Shown here piece by piece: positions 29,656-38,908 of a DNA stretch of 64,000 nt. The stretch is from Pseudomaricurvus alkylphenolicus. Lineage in GTDB: Bacteria > Pseudomonadota > Gammaproteobacteria > Pseudomonadales > Cellvibrionaceae. The translations under genes were made by a program, and so were the position numbers. The notes below the pieces were generated by a model. It ran no database searches. It was not told the origin of the DNA and saw only the letters and a program-made list of their open reading frames with translations. The stretch covers positions 123,780 through 187,779 of the forward strand of contig NZ_JAAQPI010000016.1 in NCBI RefSeq assembly GCF_011683955.1, in the 5' to 3' direction. Positions within the stretch are counted from its first letter, which is position 1, and each line of letters opens with the position of its first letter.

Positions 29656-31527
29656 ATGTTGCAGGCTTTTCGCGACAACCTTAAAGGAACCATGGCCATT
29701 ATTATTGTTGGCCTGATGATTATTCCTTTTGCCCTGTTTGGTGTCGATTCTCTCTTTCTTCAGGACACTACCCAAGGCAAAGCCGCCGAAGTTAACGGCG
29801 AACCCATCACAGAAATGGACTTGACCCGAGCCCTGCAGATGCAAAAGCAGCAGCTCCTGAGCCGTTTTGGTGAGCAGATCCCCGCCGATATGATCAGCGA
29901 TGAAGTCCTCCGCACACCGGTTTTAGAGCGCTTGTTGCAGCGGCAATTGCTGAAGCAAAAAGCGGAGGAGGGCGGCATGGCTGTCAGTGATGCCGCTCTG
30001 GATCAAATGATTGTAGCCACACCGCAATTCCAGCAGGACGGTCGCTTCAGCGCTCAGCTCTATACCCAACTGCTTCGCACGATGGGTTACACACCTGCCA
30101 GTTACAAAAGCCAGTTGGTAGAAGATCTGCTGGTCAACCAGCACGCCAGCGCGCTAAACGCCAGCGCCTTCGTGACGCCCGGCGACATGGAAACCCTGAC
30201 CGCACTGACGCAACAAAGCCGCAGTTTCTACTACCTGACACTTCCCTATGAAAAAGTCGCAGAGGGAATCGAGGTTAGCGGCGAAGAGTTGAATACCCAC
30301 TACGACAATAACTCTGCCCAGTATATGTCGCCGGAGCAGGTGTCGATCGAGTACATCGAACTCAACCTTGACGATTTGGCCGATATTACCGATGTCGATC
30401 CAGCGGAAGTGCGTGAACAGTACCAGCAGGAAGTGGAGAGCTTTGAAGCGGGCATCCAGCGCCAGGCGGCTCATATTTTGATCGAAGATGGTGACAACGC
30501 TGAAACCAAAATCGACGAAGTACAGCAGAAACTGAATGCCGGTGAAGATTTCACCGAGCTGGCAAAAACCTATTCCGAAGATCTGGGTTCCAGCGAATTT
30601 GGCGGTGACCTGGGTATGACCGATGGTTCCACTTTTCCGGAAGCGTTTGAACAGGCTCTGGCATCCCTGGAAGTCGGTCAAGTGTCCGGCCCGATCGCAA
30701 CCGACGCCGGCACTCACTTTATCAAGCTGATCGCTGTGGAAGAAGTAGCGCCACCAAGTTTTGAGGAAGCCAAGGGAGACATCGAAGCCAATCTGGCACT
30801 GGCCACTGCCGAGTCCCGGTACCTGGAACTGCTTGAGGAGCTCCCAGACGCAACCTATAACGCGGTCAGTCTGGAAGATGCCGCCGAGTCTCTCGGGCTG
30901 AATGCCGTGGTTTCCGAGTTGTTCAGTCGCGATGGTGGCACCGGCATTACCAATAACAACCAGGTTTTGGCGGCCGCTTTTGGCGACGATGTTCTGAACC
31001 AGGGGCTGGCGAGTGATGTCATCGAGCTGACCGACAACCACGTGATCGTGATCAAACTTCGGGAACACAAACCATCGGCGGTTAAACCTTTTGCAGAGGT
31101 CGAAACTGAAATTCGCGAAGCGCTGACCCGCAATAAAGCCGCTGAGATATTAAGGCAGCAGGCTGAGCAACTGGCGGAGAAGGTGAAATCCGGCACCGAT
31201 GTTGAAACCGTTGCCGCAGAGGCCGGTGTTGAGTGGCAGGTTAAGGCGGGTGCCAAGCGCAGTGACCTGACTGTCGATCGCGCATTGCTGGAGCATATTT
31301 TTGCACAACCCAAACCTGCGGATAAACCTCTGATCACCACCCTGCAACTGGACAGTGGGGACTATGTCGTGGCGCAGTTGACTGTTGTTGCGGCCGGTGA
31401 GCTGCCCGAGATGACACCAGAACAGAAACGCTCCATTCGTCAGCGCCTGGCCCAGGAACTGGGCAGCGGTGAACTGGGAGTGTACCAGGCGGCGCTTAAG
31501 CAAGCTGCACAGGTAGAGGTTTATTAA
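29656..31527 (+). CDS. ppiD: Periplasmic folding chaperone PpiD
   Basis: 623-residue inner-membrane-anchored chaperone with an inactive or weak parvulin domain. A single membrane segment lies near the N-terminus (AIIIVGLMIIPFALFGVDSLF), then the SurA-like N-terminal domain (GEPITEMDLTRALQMQKQQL) and a PpiC/parvulin domain at about residues 265-365 (RQAAHILIED to THFIKLIAV). PpiD works at the SecYEG exit and helps outer-membrane protein folding. A CGAGGT site precedes the ATG. It closes the proteostasis block. Confidence 0.95.
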   Translation: MLQAFRDNLKGTMAIIIVGLMIIPFALFGVDSLFLQDTTQGKAAEVNGEPITEMDLTRALQMQKQQLLSRFGEQIPADMISDEVLRTPVLERLLQRQLLKQKAEEGGMAVSDAALDQMIVATPQFQQDGRFSAQLYTQLLRTMGYTPASYKSQLVEDLLVNQHASALNASAFVTPGDMETLTALTQQSRSFYYLTLPYEKVAEGIEVSGEELNTHYDNNSAQYMSPEQVSIEYIELNLDDLADITDVDPAEVREQYQQEVESFEAGIQRQAAHILIEDGDNAETKIDEVQQKLNAGEDFTELAKTYSEDLGSSEFGGDLGMTDGSTFPEAFEQALASLEVGQVSGPIATDAGTHFIKLIAVEEVAPPSFEEAKGDIEANLALATAESRYLELLEELPDATYNAVSLEDAAESLGLNAVVSELFSRDGGTGITNNNQVLAAAFGDDVLNQGLASDVIELTDNHVIVIKLREHKPSAVKPFAEVETEIREALTRNKAAEILRQQAEQLAEKVKSGTDVETVAAEAGVEWQVKAGAKRSDLTVDRALLEHIFAQPKPADKPLITTLQLDSGDYVVAQLTVVAAGELPEMTPEQKRSIRQRLAQELGSGELGVYQAALKQAAQVEVY

Positions 31528-31539
31528 GCGCTATTCTCT

Positions 31540-31615
31540 GTAGCAGCCCGCTCTGAGGGCGACTGATTTTTAGCGGCATCGTGCAGACGTTGTCGCGGTC
31601 GGAGCCCACTGCTAC
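31540..31615. repeat. REP-like inverted pair (BIME-like element)
   Basis: Two 24-base units face each other: 31540-31563 (+) and 31592-31615 (-). Both read GTAGCAG, three bases, GCTC, three bases ending in GA, three bases, CGAC. The variable triplets are CCC/GGG in the first and TGG/CCG in the second, so hairpin pairing is kept by compensatory changes (with one wobble). They lie between the convergent 3' ends of ppiD and yejF, the usual place for REPs. No REP-associated transposase is in the window. Confidence 0.65.
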
Positions 31616-31640
31616 GGGTAGGGAAAGCGATCTGGCAGTG

Positions 31641-31675
31641 CGCTGAGGGCAGCCGGTTTTTGGTTGCCCTGAGCG
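31641..31675. terminator. Bidirectional stem-loop between ppiD and yejF
   Basis: CGCT...AGCG and AGGGCA...TGCCCT form an interrupted stem around GGTTTTTGG. It sits 12 bp from the yejF stop. It may end transcripts of one or both genes; no long T-run follows outside the stem. Confidence 0.45.
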
Positions 31676-31687
31676 ACTGGATACCGG

Positions 31688-33304
31688 CTAAACACCAAAG
31701 CTGGCTTCCATCAAATCGCGGGTGTATTGCTCCCGTGGTGAAGATAACACCGACGACGTCCGTCCGTACTCCACAATCGACCCCTCCTTCATCACGATAA
31801 TGTCGTGGCTCAGTGCTTTCACCACTTTAAGGTCGTGACTGATAAAGATATAGCTGAGTCCACGACTTTCCTGTAGTTTGCGGAGCAGGTCTACGACCTG
31901 TGCCTGCACCGCCTTATCCAGAGCCGACGTGGGTTCGTCCAGAATCACCAGGCGCGGATTAAGAATCATTGCCCGGGCGATGGCGATACGCTGACGCTGA
32001 CCACCTGAGAACTCGTGGGGATAGCGATGACGCATGTCGGGGTCCAGCCCCACCTCCTGCATGGCACCGATAACCTTTTGCTCCCGCTCTTCGCCGGCTA
32101 ATTGATGGTGAATCTCCAGACCTTCACTGATAATTTGTGCGATCGTCATGCGTGGACTGAGACTGGCGAATGGATCCTGAAAGACGATTTGCAGGTGCTG
32201 CCGTAGAGGTCGTAGCTGCTTTTCCTTTAATCCATCCAGACGCTGTTGTTGAAACCGAATCTCACCCTCGCTTTCCAGCAATCGCAAAATGGCCATTGCC
32301 AAGGTCGATTTGCCCGATCCGCTTTCGCCAACGATACCCAGTGTCTTGGCCTTGGGCAGGGTAAGAGTGGCCTCCTTCACGGCATGAAAGAATTCCACCG
32401 GTGTGCCCCACAGGTTTTTACGGGTTGGGAAGGACACTTTAACCTGATTCAGATCCAGCAGAACCTCTCCGCTGTGCTCAGGGGTCGCCGCCGGTTGACC
32501 GGAAGGTTCGCTATCGATCATTTCTCGCGTGTAGGGATGTTGAGGTCGATCAAACAGCGCCTGGGTAGGTTGTTGCTCCAACAGCTGCCCTTCACGCATC
32601 ACCGCAACTCTGTCAGCCATATAGCGCACCACCCCCAGGTCGTGGGTGATCAGTAACATGGCCAGGCTGCGTTTGCGTTGAAGCTCTTTCAGAAGCTCGA
32701 GTATCTCCCTCTGAACGGTCACGTCAAGTGCCGTTGTCGGTTCATCGGCCAATAGCAATTCAGGTTCATTGGCGAGTGCCATAGCGATCATGACGCGTTG
32801 ACGTTGACCGCCAGAGAGTTCATGGGGATAGGCAGTCAGGCGTCTTTCCGGGTCCGGTATCTGAACCTGTTCCAGCAACTCAATGACCACAGCACGTGCC
32901 TGTTTTGATTTAATCCCCCGATGCTGACAGATGACTTCACCAATCTGTTTTTCAACGGTGTGCAGTGGGTTCAACGCCGTCATTGGCTCCTGGAAGATCA
33001 TACCGATGCGATTGCCCCTAACGGACTGCCACTGTTTCTTCTTCAGGCTGAGCAGGTTTTCTCCCTTAAACCAGATTTCTCCGCCGGGATGAAAAGCCAT
33101 AGGGTAGGGTAACAACCCCATGATGGTCTGAGCCGTAATGGATTTGCCGGAGCCGGATTCGCCCACCAGTGCCAGTGTTTCACCCACATCGATTTCAAAA
33201 CTGACACCGTCCACGACGGTTACATCCTCGGCGCCCTGGTGAAAAGCCACCGACAGGTTGTCGACACACAAAAGCGGCGTTGTATTGTCCTTGCGGTTCA
33301 TCAA
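31688..33304 (-). CDS. yejF: Peptide ABC transporter double ATPase (YejF type)
   Basis: 538 residues with two complete ABC domains in one chain: Walker A GESGSGKS at about 50 and again at about 330, signatures LSGGQRQR and FSGGQRQR, Walker B LLLADEP and LVILDEP. The ATG overlaps the stop of the permease gene in an ATGA arrangement. YejF powers the YejABE oligopeptide importer, known in E. coli for microcin C and N-formyl peptides. It is the last gene of the operon yejA-yejB-yejE-yejF. Confidence 0.92.
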   Translation of the reverse strand: MMNRKDNTTPLLCVDNLSVAFHQGAEDVTVVDGVSFEIDVGETLALVGESGSGKSITAQTIMGLLPYPMAFHPGGEIWFKGENLLSLKKKQWQSVRGNRIGMIFQEPMTALNPLHTVEKQIGEVICQHRGIKSKQARAVVIELLEQVQIPDPERRLTAYPHELSGGQRQRVMIAMALANEPELLLADEPTTALDVTVQREILELLKELQRKRSLAMLLITHDLGVVRYMADRVAVMREGQLLEQQPTQALFDRPQHPYTREMIDSEPSGQPAATPEHSGEVLLDLNQVKVSFPTRKNLWGTPVEFFHAVKEATLTLPKAKTLGIVGESGSGKSTLAMAILRLLESEGEIRFQQQRLDGLKEKQLRPLRQHLQIVFQDPFASLSPRMTIAQIISEGLEIHHQLAGEEREQKVIGAMQEVGLDPDMRHRYPHEFSGGQRQRIAIARAMILNPRLVILDEPTSALDKAVQAQVVDLLRKLQESRGLSYIFISHDLKVVKALSHDIIVMKEGSIVEYGRTSSVLSSPREQYTRDLMEASFGV

Positions 33305-34344
33305 CGGGTTACCAATCTGGGGTCAAAGGCATCTCGGACACCTTCGCCAATAAATACCAACAGGGTTAGCATACCCGCCAATACACCAAATGCCGTCAGC
33401 GCCAGCCAGGGAGCGTGCAGGTTGGCTTTGCCTTGCGCAACCAGTTCACCCAGTGACGGGGAGCCCGGCGGCATGCCAAATCCCAGAAAATCCAGTGAGG
33501 TGAGCGTGGTCACCGAACCCGACAACAGAAAGGGCACCAATGTCACCGTTGCCACTACCGCGTTTGGAAGAATGTGCCGTCTCATTATGGATCGATGAGG
33601 CACACCCAGGGCACGAGCAGCCCTTACATAGTCCAGATTACGCCCGCGCAGAAATTCAGCCCTCACCACATCCACCAGAGCCGTCCAGCTGAACAACAGC
33701 ATGATACCCAACAACCACCAGAAACTCGGCGTTACAAAGGCCGACATAATGATTAACAGAAACAGAACTGGCAGACCGCCCCAGATTTCCAGAAACCGCT
33801 GCCCCAGCAAGTCCACTTTGCCGCCAAAGTACCCTTGCAACGCGCCAACCGTCACGCCAATAATGCAGCTGCCCAGGGTCAGAACCAGTGCAAATAGAAT
33901 CGAGACACGAAAACCGTATATTACTCGGGCAGTGACGTCCCGGGCCTGATCATCAGTGCCGAGCCAATTGCGAGCCGTGGGTGGTGAAGGGGCTGGATGC
34001 TCCAGATCGGAGATGTGGGTGTCGTAGCTGTAAGGTATGGGTGGCCACATGATCCAGCCATCAGGTTCAATCAGTTCAAGAACGTAGGGGTCGGTGTAAT
34101 CCGCCTCCGTATCAAAGTCTCCCCCAAAAGCCGTCTCCGGATAGGTTTTGAAAATGGGAAAGAACAGCTGTTGCTGGTGAACGATCATCACCGGCTTATC
34201 GTTGGCAATCATTTCTGCGAACAGCGACATAAAAAACAACAGCAGGAAAATCCAAAGACTGCAGCTGGCCCGTCGATTGCGGAAAAACGCCTGATAGCGG
34301 CGCTGGTTCAACGGGCTGAGTTTTTCAAACAGACGTCTGGTCAC
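33301..34344 (-). CDS. yejE: Peptide ABC transporter permease (YejE type)
   Basis: 347 residues; DppC/OppC-type permease with an N-terminal cytoplasmic and membrane segment (FLLLFFMSLFAEMIAND), a long periplasmic insert with PDGWIMWPPIPYSYDT characteristic of YejE, and five C-terminal membrane helices containing the ATPase-contact loop YVRAARALGVPHRSIMRRHI. The start is a GTG immediately after the yejB stop (TGA-GTG), indicating coupled translation. Confidence 0.92.
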   Translation of the reverse strand: MTRRLFEKLSPLNQRRYQAFFRNRRASCSLWIFLLLFFMSLFAEMIANDKPVMIVHQQQLFFPIFKTYPETAFGGDFDTEADYTDPYVLELIEPDGWIMWPPIPYSYDTHISDLEHPAPSPPTARNWLGTDDQARDVTARVIYGFRVSILFALVLTLGSCIIGVTVGALQGYFGGKVDLLGQRFLEIWGGLPVLFLLIIMSAFVTPSFWWLLGIMLLFSWTALVDVVRAEFLRGRNLDYVRAARALGVPHRSIMRRHILPNAVVATVTLVPFLLSGSVTTLTSLDFLGFGMPPGSPSLGELVAQGKANLHAPWLALTAFGVLAGMLTLLVFIGEGVRDAFDPRLVTR

Positions 34345-35436
34345 TCACTTCCCCTGGGTATCAAAATGAATGCGGGGGTCCACCATCACGTACACCAGAT
34401 CCGAGATCAGCTTCACCACCAGGCCTACCAGGGTAAAGATGTAAAGTGTACCGAAGATCACCGGGTAATCACGTGTCTTAACGGCTTCAAAACCCAACAG
34501 ACCAATGCCATCGAGTGAGAAGATCACCTCAATCAGCAGCGATCCGGTAAAGAAGATACTGATAAACGCTGCCGGAAAACCGGCAATAATAATCAGCATG
34601 GCGTTGCGAAAAACGTGTCCATAGAGCACGCGACTTTCACTCAATCCTTTGGCTCTCGCGGTCTGTACGTACTGCCGGTTAATTTCGTCGAGGAAGGAGT
34701 TTTTGGTCAGCATGGTCAATGTTGCGAAGTTGCCGATGGTATAAGCCAGGAGGGGCAGGAAAAGGTGCCAGAAATAATCCCCGATCTTCTGGACAGTACT
34801 AAACTCTTCAAATCCCGGTGAGGTCAGTCCTCGCAAAGGAAACCAGTCCAGAAAACTACCACCGGCAAACAACACAATCAGTATGATGGCAAAAAGAAAC
34901 CCGGGAATGGCATAGCCTATGATGATCGCGGCGCTGCTCCATACATCAAAGGCGGTTCCGTGTCTGACCGCCTTTTGTATCCCGAGAGGGATGGATATCA
35001 AATAGACAAATAAAGTACTCCACAGACCCAGGGAAATAGAGACGGGCATTTTGTCTTTGATAAGATCGATAACCGTATGGTTGCGAAAGAAGCTCTCACC
35101 GAAATCAAATACCAGGTAACCGCCCAACATGTCGAAAAAGCGTTCATGTGCGGGTTTATCAAAGCCGTAAAGAGCATGAATTTTCTCAATGACTTCTGTT
35201 GGCAAGCCTTGCGAGCCCCGATACTGACTCTGACCACCAATGGCCGTAGTGGCATCGCTGGAGGAACTGCCAATGCCTCCAAGTGTACCGCCACCTGTGT
35301 CATGGCCCTCCAACTGGAAGATCATCTGCTCAACCGGACCGCCGGGTGCTGCCTGGATGATGACAAAGTTCACCACCATGATCCCGAGCAGGGTCGGAAT
35401 CATTAGCAACAATCGACGCAGTATATAGATACCCAT
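34345..35436 (-). CDS. yejB: Peptide ABC transporter permease (YejB type)
   Basis: 363 residues; DppB/OppB-type permease. The N-terminal helix reads [21 protein letters not shown] and is followed by the YejB-specific periplasmic segment with [12 protein letters not shown] and [17 protein letters not shown]. The EAA loop reads [22 protein letters not shown]. It starts 20 bp after the yejA stop and is joined to yejE without a gap. Confidence 0.92.
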   Translation of the reverse strand: MGIYILRRLLLMIPTLLGIMVVNFVIIQAAPGGPVEQMIFQLEGHDTGGGTLGGIGSSSSDATTAIGGQSQYRGSQGLPTEVIEKIHALYGFDKPAHERFFDMLGGYLVFDFGESFFRNHTVIDLIKDKMPVSISLGLWSTLFVYLISIPLGIQKAVRHGTAFDVWSSAAIIIGYAIPGFLFAIILIVLFAGGSFLDWFPLRGLTSPGFEEFSTVQKIGDYFWHLFLPLLAYTIGNFATLTMLTKNSFLDEINRQYVQTARAKGLSESRVLYGHVFRNAMLIIIAGFPAAFISIFFTGSLLIEVIFSLDGIGLLGFEAVKTRDYPVIFGTLYIFTLVGLVVKLISDLVYVMVDPRIHFDTQGK

Positions 35437-35456
35437 GGGGAAAGCTTACACCACCA

Positions 35457-37289
35457 TCACTGTGCGTCTTTGGCCCACCAGGTCATTAACCCGGTCTGGT
35501 AGACAAGATCATAGATTGGGCTGATAGCGGGGCGCTCATATCGATTCCAATAGGCGATGCGATGGCTGCTGATATGCCAGGCCGGAATCACAAAATGGCG
35601 ATTCAACAAGACACGGTCGAGGGCTCGGGTGGCCACAACCAGCTCCTCGCGGCTGTGCGCTTCAATGACCTTGGCTACCAGGTCGTCAACGACCGGATCA
35701 GAAATACCGACCAGATTGCGACTACCGATTGAATCCACTGAAGCGGAGTGCCAAAAATCCCGCTGTTCATTACCTGGGCTTAGTGATTGCGAGTACACGT
35801 GGGAAATCATGTCGTAATCAAAATTGCGTCGTCGCTCAATAAACTGAGAGGGATCAACCCTGCGCAGCTTGACCATGATTCCAAGCTTTTTCAGACTCTG
35901 GATAAACGGATTAAGAATACGTTCCGAGCTTGCGTCAGTCATTAATATGTCAAACTTGATGTCTTGTCCCTGAGGAGACTTGAGTTGCCCACCGCCGAGC
36001 TTGTAGCCCGCCTGCTCCAGCAGTTTCTTGGCAGCTCTGAGATTTTTGCGATTGCGATCATCTCCGGTGCTTCGTGGAGCCTTGAACGCCTTTGTAAACA
36101 ATTCCGGGGGCAGCTTGTCCCGATGGGGCTCAAGTAACTTCAATTCAGCAGCAGAGGGCAGGCCGCTAGAAGCCAGCTCGGAATTGGAGAAATAGCTCTC
36201 GGTGCGGGTATAGGCGTTATGGAACAGGTTCTTGTTGGCCCATTCAAAGTCAAATGCCAGAACGATGGCTCTGCGAAGCGTTTCATCCTGAAAAATGGGT
36301 TTGCGAAGATTAAACAGGTAACACTGCATGCCTGTAGGATTCTGGTGGGGTATTTGTTCCTTTTGTATCCGCCCCGATTGCAGTGCATCGCCATCATACG
36401 CCGATGCCCATAATTTCGAAATCCGTTCTCGACGGAAGTCGTATTCGTCTGCCTTGAACGCCTCTAAAGCCACAACATCATCGCGATAATAGTCGTAGAC
36501 CATTTTGTCAAAATTGTAATGCCCCTTCTGAACCGGGTGATCTCCTCCCCAATAGTCCTTAACCCGTTCATACACAATGGAACGACCGGCATCAATGCGG
36601 GCAATTTTGTAGGGGCCGCTTCCGACCGGAATTTCAAGACTGGATTCCGAAAACTTGCGGTCTTTCCAGTAGTGCTTTGGTAAAACGGGTAACTGGCCCG
36701 TGATCAGCAAAGTTTCACGACTGGCATTGCTCTTGAAGTTGAATTTCACCCGGTGTTTGTCCAGAGCTTCCGCCGAAGTAATGTCGGCGTAATAGAAAGC
36801 GTAAAGCGGTCTGCCTTCTTTGATCAGTAGATCGAATGTAAACGCGGCATCCTCTGCTGTAACCGGCATCCCGTCATGAAAGCGTGCCTCAGGGTTGAGA
36901 TGGAAAATCACCCAGGATCGATCCTCGGGGTATTCCACCTTGGTCGCCAGCAAGCCGTATTCCGTAAAGGGCTCATCCGCTGAGCTGGTCATCAGAGTGT
37001 CGTAGATTAACCCAAGCCCTGTGGCCGGCGTCCCCTTGGCAATGTAGGGATTAAGGCTGTCGTAGGTACCAATACTATGCAGCCGCAGAGTGCCTCCTTT
37101 AGGCGCACTGGGCTCAACGTACTCAAAGTGCTTAAAATCTGACCCGTACTTTGGGTCGCCATGCATGGCAATGGCGTGGGTCTTGATGATTGTTGACTCA
37201 GCAAGTGCAAGCTGACTGGTCACCGTCCACAATCCAGCCAACAACAAAGAGCCCAGACAAGCCAGGCGGAAAGAGCGAAGAAACAGCAT
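35457..37289 (-). CDS. yejA: Oligopeptide-binding protein (YejA type)
   Basis: About 610 residues. A signal peptide (LFLRSFRLACLGSLLLAGLWT to LALAES) precedes a family 5 extracellular binding domain: GTLRLHSIGTYDSLNPYIAKG, FHDGMPVTAEDAAFTFDLL and LRRAIVLAFDFEWANKNLF. It captures peptides in the periplasm for YejBEF. Two in-frame starts are adjacent, GTG (37292) and ATG (37289); I use the ATG. It is the first gene of the operon, divergent from the HDOD gene. Confidence 0.92.
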   Translation of the reverse strand: MLFLRSFRLACLGSLLLAGLWTVTSQLALAESTIIKTHAIAMHGDPKYGSDFKHFEYVEPSAPKGGTLRLHSIGTYDSLNPYIAKGTPATGLGLIYDTLMTSSADEPFTEYGLLATKVEYPEDRSWVIFHLNPEARFHDGMPVTAEDAAFTFDLLIKEGRPLYAFYYADITSAEALDKHRVKFNFKSNASRETLLITGQLPVLPKHYWKDRKFSESSLEIPVGSGPYKIARIDAGRSIVYERVKDYWGGDHPVQKGHYNFDKMVYDYYRDDVVALEAFKADEYDFRRERISKLWASAYDGDALQSGRIQKEQIPHQNPTGMQCYLFNLRKPIFQDETLRRAIVLAFDFEWANKNLFHNAYTRTESYFSNSELASSGLPSAAELKLLEPHRDKLPPELFTKAFKAPRSTGDDRNRKNLRAAKKLLEQAGYKLGGGQLKSPQGQDIKFDILMTDASSERILNPFIQSLKKLGIMVKLRRVDPSQFIERRRNFDYDMISHVYSQSLSPGNEQRDFWHSASVDSIGSRNLVGISDPVVDDLVAKVIEAHSREELVVATRALDRVLLNRHFVIPAWHISSHRIAYWNRYERPAISPIYDLVYQTGLMTWWAKDAQ

Positions 37290-37448
37290 CACAGTGGTGT
37301 GTCCTTTTGGGTTATCGCATCTTAATTATGACCGTAGGTTACGGATTTTTCTCCTTATTTCCAGTGAAAGCGTGTTTGAAGCGGGTTTAACCCGCGTAGA
37401 AATAGATTACACTTAGATGCAAGCGAACACGGGAAGACTATCAGCGAT

Positions 37449-38900
37449 ATGGCGATAAAAGGATTGGATAAGTGGGTGGAGCGACTGGGCCAGCGGGAAA
37501 TGCCGGTGTTGGCCAACGTGATTACCGAGCTCAATAATCTCACCGGTGATGACGACACCGAAATCAATCAATTGGCGGATGTCATCCTCAAGGACCCCAA
37601 CCTCACCTCCCAGGTCCTTAAAATAGCCAATAGTGTTCAGTACAACCCCTCCAGTTACCCCATCAACACCGTCAGTCGGGCCATTGTTCTTATCGGTTTT
37701 ACCGGTGTACGCGCCATCTGCATCAGCGTCATGGTCATCGATTCCCTGCTGGGCAAGCAGCCTAAAGAGCGTTTGCTGCAGCAGATGGCCCAGGCATTCC
37801 ACTCCGCAACCCAGTCAAGACTGCTGGTGAAACGCACGGATGCGGATGTACAGGAGGAGGTGTTTATCGCCGGCTTACTGTACCATCTCGGCGAAATGGC
37901 CTTTTGGTCCACTGGAGGAGAAGCGGTGGAGCAGGTAGACGCTCTGCTGGATGACAATGGACTGAATCTGGAGGAAGTCGCGGGCAAAGTGCTGGGGTGT
38001 GATTTTGCCTCCATTACCCATTCCCTGGCGGGAAACTGGAACCTTGGGGAAACCCTGCAACAATCTCTCAAACCCTCCGCGCAACCGTCCTCAAAGGTTC
38101 AGGCGGTCTGTCTCGGCGAAGAACTCAGCCGCGCTGCAAAATTGGGCTGGGAATCCGCGGAAATGGAAGACGCCATCTACAAAGTCACCCGTTTCACCGG
38201 ATTGAGCTATGTTGACGCAAGACGGGCAGTGGAGGAAGCCGCAGAGGAAGCTGCCAGTGTGGCCCTGACCTATGGAGCACCGCAAGTGTGTCCGCTTATT
38301 CCCAATCGCCAGCGGGAGGAGAAAGAGAAGCCGGTGGTACTGGAGCCTGCACTGCCGGAACCCCTGCAGGCAGATCCGGAACTGCAGCTCAGCGTCCTGC
38401 GGGACCTCTCCAATGCACTGATGGAGAAGCTGGACGTGAATGCAATTTTTCAGATGGTACTGGAAGGTCTGCATCGGGGTATTGGTCTGGAGCGCGTGGT
38501 ACTGGCCTTTGTACAAAAGGATCAGGTAACTGCCAAGTTTGTACTGGGAGAGGGCACTGACGGTTGGCGTGAAAAGTTCGACTTCCCGGTTGAGCGCGGA
38601 GCGAACAATCTATTTTCCCACGCTATCAAACAGGGTGAGCCTGTATGGGTAAGCCAGGAAGACATGGGGCAACGCAGTCGCTTTTATGACCCGGATGTAA
38701 AAAAGCTCCTGGGAGAACACCCCGCATTTGTTTCTGGCATTTTTCTGGGTCCCCGGTGCATTGCCATCTTTTACTGCGACCGCTGGAAACTGGGGGGCAC
38801 GCTGCGTGAAGATCAGTTCCAGAGCTTTCGCCACTTTATGGTGCAGACTGAGATGAGCCTGAAGATGCTGGCCGAAAAACGACCAACACCAAGACCATAG
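37449..38900 (+). CDS. HDOD-domain signalling protein with C-terminal GAF-like region
   Basis: 483 residues. The first 200 residues form an HDOD domain (EMPVLANVITELNNL, ILKDPNLTSQVLKIANSVQY, INTVSRAIVLIGFTGVRAI), a catalytically inactive HD relative found in signalling proteins. After a linker (about 280-310, Pro/Glu-rich) comes a region of about 170 residues resembling a GAF sensor (SNALMEKLDVNAIFQMVLEGLHRGIGLERVVLAF). HDOD proteins act in cyclic-di-GMP, chemotaxis or stress networks. The ligand and partner are unknown. It runs toward mltD, with only 8 bp between stops. Confidence 0.85.
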   Translation: MAIKGLDKWVERLGQREMPVLANVITELNNLTGDDDTEINQLADVILKDPNLTSQVLKIANSVQYNPSSYPINTVSRAIVLIGFTGVRAICISVMVIDSLLGKQPKERLLQQMAQAFHSATQSRLLVKRTDADVQEEVFIAGLLYHLGEMAFWSTGGEAVEQVDALLDDNGLNLEEVAGKVLGCDFASITHSLAGNWNLGETLQQSLKPSAQPSSKVQAVCLGEELSRAAKLGWESAEMEDAIYKVTRFTGLSYVDARRAVEEAAEEAASVALTYGAPQVCPLIPNRQREEKEKPVVLEPALPEPLQADPELQLSVLRDLSNALMEKLDVNAIFQMVLEGLHRGIGLERVVLAFVQKDQVTAKFVLGEGTDGWREKFDFPVERGANNLFSHAIKQGEPVWVSQEDMGQRSRFYDPDVKKLLGEHPAFVSGIFLGPRCIAIFYCDRWKLGGTLREDQFQSFRHFMVQTEMSLKMLAEKRPTPRP

Positions 38901-38908
38901 AGAATTAT

